Part shown: positions 38,901 to 50,900 of the stretch, piece by piece
How positions within the stretch are numbered: the stretch's first letter is position 1
Layout: each line of letters begins with the position of its first letter
Assembly (NCBI GenBank): GCA_963669155.1
Contig: OZ022588.1
Span: 18,675,938-18,739,937, forward strand
DNA from: Arbacia lixula
Lineage: Eukaryota; Echinodermata; Echinoidea; Arbacioida; Arbaciidae
DNA: 64,000 nt
Direction of reading: 5' to 3'
Program-made: the position numbers and the translations under genes
Notes under the pieces: model-generated
Told to the model about the DNA's origin: nothing
Seen by the model: only the letters and a program-made list of their open reading frames with translations
Database searches by the model: none

Positions 38901-41900
38901 TTTGAATGTAGACTATGGTTGGTGCATTTCAAACATAAACAAGGATATTGTTCCTAAAAGTAGTTGTGAGGCTTTGACGGTGAGATATCATACACACTAT
39001 CATTAGGGTTTACTTCTGATTCTTGCCAAGTTCCATGACTTTTGTAAATGGGAATGTACCTTCAAAAAGTTGGCACATAGAGAATGACTTCACCTACAAA
39101 CTACAATTGGCACACTACCAGTAGTTGGATTCCAAAGCCCTGTGAGGAACCAAACCGTACTTGTGTTGAAATCTGGTTGATGCTGGTGATGTTTCTCCAT
39201 GTGTCATTGACGCTCTGGTCAGTGAGCTCTCGGATCCTCTCAGCTTCCGTTAGATCGTACTCTGCCGTGGCGATCTGCGAACCCACAGCAAGTGCATCAT
39301 CCCTGTCCATCAAACAAATAAAATATAACATTATTGAACTCTTTGCATGCAGATGGTGCATTTCTGCATCCATAATAAAAACAAATCCAATCTACGTAAT
39401 CATATTGCAATAATGTGAAATTACAGTGACCCTGTTGGTGCTGTCGGTGCATGTTTGCAATAGTAATACATACAACTCCCATAGACTAGTTTAGTGTCTG
39501 ATGCAGAGGCAGTTCAAATATCAATGCATCACTTCAGTCCCTCAACAACAATAAAGATATCAAAATGATCGTTAACTTTTGCATGATTTAATGCATTTTG
39601 GCACCAGCATAATACCATAGAGCAGCAATTTGTATTCCGCAGAACTTGTTACTTCAAAGACGACATATAAAAATTCTTCCTTTTTTTTAAGGAAAATGCA
39701 CATTTGTGACCTGTCACCACAAAACGACCAATAAGTCGGATTTTGGGGTTTTTGTTTTTTTGATGCAGCTTTGAAGCCTATACTCTAAGCTTTAAAATGG
39801 TATATAACTCAACTTGTATGGACCGAGTTAACCCTTTTAAATTACAGAGAGAATGTGAAGGTGCCAGACGCACTAATCATTTGGATAACAGAGATTACAG
39901 GCTCTAAAGAAAGGATTCATTCAAGAGTGCTGAACCATGCGCCATTGTCCTTGGCACAAAAAGGTGCAATCAAAACCCCATAGCAACCACTATGAAGGAA
40001 CAATGGGTTTGAGCTGAAATTTGACCCAATTTTTAACAAGGTATCAATCATCACTACTACAAAGTTTCAATGTCTAACACTGAATATTCTTTAAGTTATG
40101 CTCAGTTGTTTGAGAACTTGATTATGATAAGGACAATCTCAGCAAAGTGACATTTTTTTTTCAATGTCCGAAAAAAGTTATCATTTTAAAACCAAGAAAA
40201 AACATGTTTGTATTTACCATTTTAATCTCAAATTTTGACAGATGGAAGATCAAGAGTTGTACTTTCAGAAAATACCAAAAACCCAAAATCGACTTTTCCA
40301 TCCCAGCTGTTTACGTGGAAACTCCCATTGCGACTTATTGGTCGTTTTGTGGTGACAGGTCACATTTATGAATGATATGAAGGCATTGTTAGGTTTCCAG
40401 CGACTGATCATCAAAGCAATCCTTTAAGTCTTCAAGATACTTAATGTAAACATGTTCAATTGACTGATGCATCAAATTGGCAACATATGAAATGTGATCA
40501 AGATATTCCAATAATAACTCAATCTATGTACATGTTTGCATACCTGTAGGGCTATTGTGCATTAAATTTCTCAATACCAAGCCAGGAGGAACCTATTGAC
40601 TTATTACACATGTCAACTACTCATGGTACTGTGTAGATTACCAAGGACAGGCCAAATTGGCAATTCATGATTTTAAGAATAATTGTGAAGGTTTTGAAGT
40701 GATCAGAATAACTTTCTAATTAATTTTCTTTGAAGCGCCAGTGATTGACTTACAAGTGTGTGAACATGTATGAAGGGCTTTCATTAGCCTGTGGATAAAC
40801 AAGGACAAATGGTAAAGCAGAGGTTCAGACGATCCAACAGATTTTCAAAAGGTCACACAATTGTTTGATGTGTAGATGATTCCTATCAAGTTTGCAATGC
40901 CTGTGGTGGCATCTCTGATGACTTGTGGTTTTATGTATCTCTCTCTCTCTCAAAAAAGGAAAAATTTTTATATTCTTGGAAGATCTCCCATCCTTCTGTA
41001 TGTTCCATCTGAGCTACCCATAGAAATTTCATCCCCAGAGAATACTCAGAAAATAACACTTTTCAAAATTATGACTGTTCATGATTCTGTGGCTACTAAT
41101 ATGTGGGCAAGACAACTGCACAATGCAACTATTTTTGTTTGCTCCCTGGCAGCTAAAATGATGCACACCAGATTGAAAACAATAACATCTCTACATGTTT
41201 TCCAATTGCAATCAATTTATATCCATTTTTTTTGGGCAAATAAGTCAAGTTAAATAATTGTTTTAATTATTGATTTTTCTTAATGTCAACATTGTTATTT
41301 GTTGATGTAAGAGCTGAATTGGCAACAGCCTATGCACATTCCAGAGCTAGTGGACAAACGACTCCATAGACAAAGGCCTACTAGAAAATGATATGAAGCC
41401 ATACAAAATCCTCTATCAGCACAATGCATACGATACATGCTACGTGAAATATATATCAACTCAAACATGGTCAGGGGTAGAAGTGGTAAGGACTTTGAGA
41501 ACCATAAACAATGCAGTGCTTTTCTGCGAACAACATGGATCCCATTCTTGTTTGATTTCAGAATATCATGAAAGAATTTCAAAATAATAAAAATTGGTTT
41601 AAAGGTCCCCTGTCATCAAAATGTATGTCGATTTATGTTGATGCAACATATGTACATAACAAAATCACTTACTGTTCAATGGAAATATGTTTCCTATATC
41701 TTAAAATAATTTTTCTTTATTTTTTCTCAGCACTGATAAGCCCCGCCTCCAAAATATCCTCCAACTCAAGATTCCCCCTGTGACATCATCAAAGGTAGAA
41801 ATTAGTAGGATAACAAGCAGAATTTATTCACAAATTGAATATTGCAATGACTACCTCCACCTGCCCACAAGAGCATCACATGTATTCACACAATACCATT

Positions 41901-44900
41901 TAACAACCTTTCATGTGGGAATAATCATTTTCTTATGTCAGAAATGTGATAGCTATGTGATGCTATTATAAGCATTTGCAGGGAGTCATTGCAATGTTTA
42001 GTTTGTGCATAAATTATGTGGAAAAGCATCATGTATAACATGCCTGCTCGAGTGTTAAAATTCCTTGTTAACTCAGTTACCGACACATTGAATACTAGAG
42101 CAAACTTAGTCAGGTGGGGAAAGTCCACAACAGCTAAATGCAAGCATTGTCCCGGGAGAGAGACTCTCAACCATGTATTAAACGCCTGCCCACTGTTTCT
42201 AGAACAAGGACGCTACACATGGCGTCACAACAATATCCTGGCCTATCTTGTCAATGTTGCGCTAAAGGGCTCTTCCCCAGATTTGGTGGTAACACACAAC
42301 ATTCCAAACATACAGGGCTACTCACCCGTGACGACAATCCCACGGTCCTGCACCCAAACAAACCTCAGGCCAGACTTATGCCTGTACCGAGAACGAGATA
42401 AGAAGCTCCTTCTATTCGAATTAACAATACCGTTTGAACTAGGAATTGAACGTGCCCATAAATACAAAGCCGATAAATACGCAAGCTTAATCACTGACAT
42501 CCAAAACAACGGATACGAAGTCCAGCTGTTAGCAGTGGAGATCGGTTCAAGGGGATTCATCTCACAGGACAATGCTCAACGCCTTAAGTCATTTCTTTCT
42601 TTTTTCACCCCAAAGCCCGCGAAGTTCAAAGAATTACGAGATGACCTAAGCCAGAAGGCAGTAGTCTCATCCTTCGTTCTCTACTGTGCAAAGAACGAAG
42701 CGGCATGGGAAGACTACTCCCTTTTAGAAAAGTAACCACTTTTCTGCCCCGCAATTCGTTCTCCAGTGTATTGAGAATATTAGGTTATAGGGGTGGAAAT
42801 GTTCAATGGAACATTAATATCCACGTCATTAATAACAATGATTTTTAGTCTTTGTTTTGCTGTTACTCTTTTGGCGTTACTCTCCGTAACAGCAAGACGA
42901 AGACCGTATATTTGTCTCCCTACAAAGCATCAATTATTCGAATAAGATAAAGAAACGTCCAATATTGATCGAGTGCAAATGTTTGTAAATGACATTCTAC
43001 GATTTACCATATTTCAATGTATGTCTATTTGTAATTAGATTTATCACTGTTTAAAGGAATGTTTAATATATCATATACACATATTGCGTTTTCATTTCCC
43101 CCCCTCTCAATGGAATAGGACACTAGCCGTAAACATTGCCGTTTTTTTTTCTCTTCTTTCAGTGTCTTTAATACAAATTACATCCCACCTTTTCTTTTTA
43201 ACGTAAGGCAAATAACTATTTGTTTTCTGTATTGTAATCCTTGTACATTGAATCGATGATGTTTTCCTTTGTAAATGTATATTTCTCACCCTGCATTCAG
43301 CATTAATTGGCTATGACCTGGGCTTTGTATGTTTATTTTCCTTTATTGTCTCTAAATGTCTAATAAAGTGATCTTGAAAAAAAAAATTATCCTGCTAATT
43401 TCTACCTTTGACGGTGTCACAGGGGGGATCTTGAGTTGGAGGATATTTTGGAGGCGGGGCTTATCATTGCTGAGAAAAAATATAGAAAAATTATTTCAAA
43501 ATATAGGACACATATTTCATTGAACAGGTAGTGATTTTGTTATATACATATTAAGTTGCATCAACAGAAGTCAACATGCATTTTGATGACAGGGGCCCTT
43601 TAAACACAAGGTGGTTCGAGAACCATGAGTCTCGCCCGATTTTGCGATCAATAAGACATGCGATATGACCTTATGACCCCAAGATGGCCTTTGATGTAAC
43701 CTCCATAGATATCATACATGTGACAATACCTGATGATCATCTGTTCGAACTTAAAACAAAATTTATGTACCATCCTCTTAAACACACAGGTGGTATTTCC
43801 CAAGACTCATTTGTACCAAGTATGAATATAATGCAGAAATGCATAAATGAATGGGAGCAAGGTAAACAAAAACATTTTTGGAACAGACTAACAGACAAAC
43901 AGGAAAAGTGATTACTAGGTCTCAGCCGAACTTCGTTCAGGTGAGACAAAAATGAGATCTCATGATGACAGCAAGGTTCTCACATGATGACTGCCTATGA
44001 GCATTAACCCTTCTACCTCCAATACCATCAAAACAAAATCACAAAAGACTGTCTAGATTGCCTGTCTGGGGGACATGTACATGTAGCTCTTTGCTGCAAA
44101 GCTCCCATTATCATTTCACTCATGCATGCATAAGGCAGAAAGACAAATCAAATTGAATTGAATCCATATGATTTCAGTGACATTACAAGAGAAGATATTA
44201 TTATTTTTGTCAGACTCATGGATTGAAGGAGGTCTCCACCCCTCTTACAGAGCCAGTTGCCCCAACAACCTGTTCATGTGATGTCACGATGCAGAATTCT
44301 TGGTTTACAGGGAGCACTCACAGTGACTGTGAAGCTTTCATCCTAGTTTCCTGGGCTCTAGCTAAGGATCCTGTAGAGTTCTCCAGGAGGGGCGTGACAG
44401 CAGCGTCTGAGAGACCTGTGGCATTGATCTCCTGGACCAAGACCTCCATCAGAGCAGGGTCCCTCACCACCATAGCCTGGGTTGCTGCGGCAGCAAGCCC
44501 CGCCTCCCTGGTGTCTGTCTCTGCGACCGTGAGACGGGACAGGGCTGCGAGGGTGTCCACGTAGGCCTGTGTGATATTGGCCGTAGTGCTCAGGGCAACA
44601 TCCTGGGAGGGACAATGGCAACATTTAGTCCATGTACTTTCAACCTGCCTTTTTCTCAGATTATTATATTACAATGCAAATCACATTGTAATTAGAATGT
44701 TTCCCTTTGACTTGCCCAATGACCTCTAGCTGTCACCCATCCCCTTCTCATATTGTTCAAATCTGATGCAAAGCAAATTATAATTGTACATCCTTTCACG
44801 TGCCCAATAACCTTAAACTGTCACCCGTTTCATTCTTAGATTGTTCTATTCTAGTGCAAAGCACTTTGTTTTAGAATTTCCTTTCTTTTCAGGCACAAAA

Positions 44901-47900
44901 TGTCCTCTAACTTTAACCCACTCTTTTGTCTGATTGTTGCATTCTGGGGCAGATTAAGTTGTTATAAGTTATTTTCCCCGGGGCTTGCCCAATGTCCTCT
45001 AACTTTCACCCACCCCTTTCTTGGGTTGTTCTATTCTGATGCAGATTAACTTTTTTATTAAGTGTTTTTCCTCTGTGACTTGCCCAATATCGTCTAATGG
45101 TCATTCATATTCTTTCTTTGAATTTTCCTTGCTCATGCAAATCACCTTGTTATCTTAGTGATTTGCCAAATGTTTTCCAACTTTCACCTTTTCTTTATTT
45201 CACTGTTGTATTCTGGTGCAGATCAACTTGTTTTTAGGTTTGTATCCTCCATGACTTGCACTATGTCCTCTTAATGTTCACCCACCCTTTTTTTTTATTG
45301 TTCCTGTCTGATGCAAATGCGTTATTTGGATTTTGTCCTTGATTACAAAATGAAGCCATACAATATCTAAACTTAAACATTTGAACATACTAAGAAGTTT
45401 TACATCACCCAAGAATTGGTGAAAACAAGAAAAAAAATGTACAGTCCGGCCTCTATTATACAGCCATCACTTTTCCGGCCATCTCCGTTAACCGGACGCG
45501 GACTGGCTGATTTTTTTTTTTTTAATGTTTTTATGAGTTTTCAGTGCCAAACTCACTTCAGACAAACCCCAGTGAGGGCCAATTTTGGATTTGTGCTTTC
45601 ATGATAATAGCGAAAAATTGCTATTGGCTAAACTCTGCCCATAGCGATTGTATACGGACAGACAATCGCATTGTGTGAGACCTAGAATTTTTACAGCCGT
45701 TTTGTTTGAAGGCTGGCAATTTACGCAACGTCAGGTTTTGCGTACCAACAGCTGTTGAGTCAATACGCATTGAGTAGCGATGTCACAACACTAGCAACTG
45801 GTCAAAATTTGTATCTGCCACTGTACCAACTACACATTAGTTGTTGTTTTTTCCTTGCTTTTTCTCTCATTCTTCATATTTCATATATTCTCATATTTTT
45901 TTAAGAGTGTTAAGTATTCACATTTTCATGATAAGTTATATAACGTAACTGAACTGAACTTAATTGATACATGAAAGACATACAGTCTGCAGAGTGTTAA
46001 AAGATGTAAAACATGTGATCAGAACAATTAGGAGAAGACTATCATTTTAAATCCAAACTTGCCCTCAGAGGGTCATGGGTTCGTCCATTAGCTCCATTGA
46101 CTCAAACACTTAATTCACACTTGTTTGAGTTGAGAGCAGACTTGTCCTTGTTCATAGTGCAATAAACAAGGCAAAAGGGATATGTAAAATTGGCAATGTC
46201 AGATTAAAATTTTAATGATCAAGATTTTGTAAACATGAACTTTTTTTTGTTAAACTGTCAAATTGTTTAAGGAATGACACACTATGAAGGTTGTGTCCCC
46301 TCTTGAACAGCCAGAGAAAATACTGCATAGCAACCCTTGTTAACCTGCTGAATACCAGAATAAAATTTCAAGAGGGTGATACAATCTCCAGCACTTTTTC
46401 ATTAAATATGATTTTGGGGTAACTGAATCTGCATACCTTGTATGTAGCTGCAGCTGTGTAGGCATTTGTTGCAGCCATCGATGCTCCTGTTGCGTTAAAC
46501 CTGGCAACCTCGCTGTGGTACACCCTTGCTGTGGACTCCACCCTCCCATCTCCAGCCTGCCCGTATGCCTCCCACGCTGTCACGTTAGCCTCCCCTGCTA
46601 GGCTTTCTGCCGCAGCTAAATTCTGCGAGGTCTCTTCCAAGGGGTACTCAGCTTGGGTGGAGTCCAGCAACTCCAGACGCTGGCCATTCTCAGCAATCTC
46701 GGCTGTACGCCCGGCATCAGCAAGGATCCCCTCCACTGTACCTCGCTGCTCAGCTGCAGTTTCCACATCCCGCACCATCGTGTCAACGTCTGAAATCAGC
46801 TCCTGGGCACGAATTTGCGAGTCTACCACCTGTTGGTGCAAGCTCTGCACACTCTGCCAGAGGTCTTCTGCATTGGCAATGACGTTATCAATCGTGTTGG
46901 TTACAGCGAGAAGTTCCTGGTCCAGCTGAGCAGAATCTCGACCGACGCCTGATTCCACCTCAACTTCACCATTGAAGTCTGCAGTTTGCGCCATTAGCGA
47001 TGTGATATTGCCCTCAAGTGCCGAAATGGAGTCCAGGGCAGCGGTCTGATTTTCTATCGACTGCGATATCTAGTGAAGTATGCAAGTATAGTGGAAAGTT
47101 GCGTTTAGTTGATAGTGGCAAAATAAAGCGATTCAATTGCATGCAGTCTGTTAATATGTAAGCATCATCTGGTCTTAATTCAGCATCTTCTGTGCTCAAA
47201 AGTTAAGTTTAAATGCTTATCAGTGTTTGATGGAAAACCATCAATGGATACACATGACAGACTGGTCTATCTTTCTACTATGGTTGAAATTCAATTGGAT
47301 TTGTGGGGATTGTGAAAAAAATAAGTTTGGTAAAGCTCAATGACTTTTAACCTTTAACCTCTGACCCTTTGACCATACAGTGTATTAGTCTATTTCTATA
47401 TTAGTGATCCATCTTTGTACGTACTGCATGTAGGTCTGGTTGAAATTGAATTGCTGAATTAAAATTTGTTGCAAAACAAGTAACTTGACTGCAGCAGCAA
47501 TAATAAGAGAGGAATTCCATGTGTGCATTTTCCAAATGTGCTATTTGCCAAAGTTATATTTTTCCCTCTACCTCTTGCTAGCCATTTGTTCTACCACAAA
47601 ACCACGAGACACTCCCAATCCACACATCATCATTGGATTATCAGTCATGCCTTACCAGTAGGAAGGCATCCTGGATGCTTTGGAGGCTCTCTGCCTCCAG
47701 GTTGCCCTGGGCGATGACCTCATCTGCATAGGTCAGATTCCCGCTGGTGGCTTGAAGCAGATGCCCCACCTCCTCCTCCGTCAGGTTGCCATAGTTGCTG
47801 AGAAGCCCTACAATCAATAACAATGAAGTTTACAATCAATTGCAATGAAGTTTTCTTTTTTATATATAAAAGGTATTTTGTTTTTGATGGCTCTCTCTCA

Positions 47901-50900
47901 TCCCAGTTGTGTCTGGAATTCCTGTACAGTGGAGCCTGGGATAAGCATCCCATCTGACTAGATTTTACTGTTATCAATTTTCCCTATTGCATATACAGTA
48001 GCTGGTATCAAGCAATATTACCTCACAATACCCATACCTGATCGATTGCTTTTGGGATGTATACTTCCGGTTTTGCGGCGCGCCATATTCTGGTATAGTA
48101 TACAAATATTCAAAATTATCTTCCAATCGGTGAGTTTTCATTTATCAAATGAAAACTCACCGATTGGAAGATAATTTTATTATTCACAAGATTATAAGTG
48201 AATTTTGACACCATATATAGTATGATTTTGGAGTTCAATGTGCAGAAAGCATACAGAAAGAAATTACATGTTCAGAACCGGAAGTTTACATCCCAAGAAT
48301 TAAATGTAAAAAAATCAGAGTGTCATTGGTGAGAGAGCTATAAGCAGTAGGGAGAATTGCAAACTTGTTGTAAGTTGATCATGGGATTCCACTGTAAATT
48401 TTCCTTATTTCATTGCATCTACTAGATTCTAGTGCCAACTGTGACCCACAGGCGCAGACATCCAAAGTTCTTTATCGAGAAGAGGGGGATGAATGAATAG
48501 ATCAATGTCCCCTGAATAAAAGAAACTTCATGAACATTCATATAAGTGATACAGCTGCTTGGCTTAAGTCAGGGTACTTAATCAAGTACTCCATACTTAG
48601 AAAAGCTACACCCACATCTGTCTATATAGAAAACAAGTATCATTATCATTACTATCATAAGGTTTCTCGATATTGCTCAGATTTACAATTTTTTCCCTCT
48701 CTAGAACATCATGAAGCAACATTTGAAAACATGAATATACATTGGCAGTGCAGTTTCACATACATTGGCAATGCATCGCTTGACATTTACCAAATCTAGA
48801 ATCAGCAGGATTGGATTAGTTTTATGTATGGGCAAGAAGGTTATTTGACTCAGGCAAGGCTGACTTGTGCGTACTAGTGCTCAATAATTGCAAACAAACT
48901 TATGTTATCAGAAGTTTGCCTTTTTATTTGTTGTACCGAACACTTTGCACATGGTGATTTACATAAAATGATCACTGATGAGAGTACTGGGTGGAGCGTA
49001 TTTCATCCAGTAAATCTTGTTTTCTAAACACAACAAAAAAAGTAAGTCCTCCCTAAGCAAAGGAGCATAACTTTTTATCGAAGCGGTCTTGAGCAACATA
49101 ACTTGGCAGGATTGTACCTTCACTTATTGACTAACTTCCGTGTGAAAATCATATTAATCCACTCAGTCATGCATGAGTGAGCACACACTTGTCACTTTTC
49201 AAAAGTCGCAAGGGTAATTTTGGGATTCTGTCATATGAATTTTTAATGAATTCCATTTTTGGTATATAACTTATGTCTTTTCATTGTTTATCATCCATCT
49301 CTTGACGCACTAACACTTATCCCGACACTTAATCCATTGTTCTGATTGAGTGAGCACAATTTAAAAAATATTTATCCCTCTTAAGTTTGAAACTTTAACA
49401 AATCCTTTATTTTTGTGAAAAAATAATGTAACATGACCTGTTATGTGAACATAAGAAATCATTTTTATGTCATAGTTGAGTGAATACACTTTAAAAATCG
49501 AACAAGAAATGCCAAAATGGACTGTTAAAACGGCATAGAGAATTACCCTTGTGACTTTTGAAAAGTGACAAATTTGCCTTTAATGTGTGCTCATTGATGC
49601 ATGACTGAGTGGATTAATGTGATTTTCACACGGAAGTTAGTCAATACGTGAAGGTATTTTGATTAAGCTGTTAAGTATCTGCTTAACAAAGATGTATAAT
49701 ATGGATTGCATAGATTCTTAACAGGAATTCACTGGGATAAACACATTCCATGTTTCCATAATGTACATATGTACATGCAGCAGAGAGGGGGTGCTTTTGA
49801 CGTCACTTTAAATCATCATATTGGACGGATGCACAGATAATCCAAAAATATACTGTTATGATACAAAAAACAAATAAATATTATCTGGACTCTACATGAG
49901 TCTTAATACATGTACCAGTATATGGTTAGGGTCCCTTATCATTAATACATGTAGGACCATAGACAGAAAACCCCAAAGTGCAGTGAAAAATAGCCAATTT
50001 TGGCAAAGTGCATTGACCTTTGACCTCTGACCTTTCAAAAATTTCACCAAAAATGTTGTCAGTCTACCCTCAAGTAGTGATCCATCTTTGCACCATGTTT
50101 CGTTGGTAATGTACCATTGGATTTGGATTTACTTTGAAAAATATCACTTTGGGGGCAATTTTTAGGTAATTTTTGGCAAAGTTCATTGACCTTAGACCTC
50201 TGACCTTTGAGAAATTTTACCAAAAATGTCATCAGTCTTGCCTCAAGTAGTGATCCATCTTTGCACCATGTTTAGTTGGTAATGTACCATTGGATTTGGA
50301 TTTATTGTGAAAAATAGCCAATTTTGGCAAAGTGCGTTGACCTCTGACCTTTGAGAAATTTCACCAAAAATGTCACCAGTCTAGCCCCAAGAAGTGATCC
50401 ATCTTTGCACCATGTTTAGTTGGTAATGTACCATTGGATATAGATTTATTGTGAAAAATATAAAGTTTGGGGCAGTGTTTAGCCAATTTTGTCAAAGTTC
50501 ATTGACCTTTGACCTCTGACATTTCAGGGAGGGGAGGGGTGAGCATCCAGCTGATTGGTCCACTTACCAAGCAGACGCTCTCGCTCCTCTACAAGGAGCT
50601 CTCCCAGCAGCTCCAGCTCCTGCCTCCAGTTCTGGAAACACTCTGGGCATGGCTCGCAGTTCGGGAAGTCCCCTGAAAGAACATGGCAGATGGCAATACT
50701 GATCAGTTATTAATATGAACGAGCCATGCTTGTTTTTATACATGGCGGTAAATCAAATTTGAGTACTTTAGCCATTATCATTCCTTTAAAAGAAAATAAT
50801 AATTTGCATTCATTCTTTTTCACAAGAAAAACCTGTGTGTGAAGTTGAAATAAGTCCGACGTGCACCGGGGACAAAAGCAATCATTTCTATAATAAAATG

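Noticed and set aside
42016-42735. A host gene inside the laminin intron
   Set aside because: CCHC plus REL-endonuclease motifs, AATAAA and A tail identify a 5'-truncated LINE.
43684-43911. 75-codon open frame as a small gene
   Set aside because: No recognisable family, intronic, antisense to the host gene, close to repeats.
45437-45700. Possible Tigger/pogo-like transposon end
   Set aside because: Only one end-like stretch seen; no inverted partner or transposase.
46531-46929. Plus-strand 132-codon open frame
   Set aside because: Antisense shadow of laminin exon 10, which has the consistent splice phases and coiled-coil protein.
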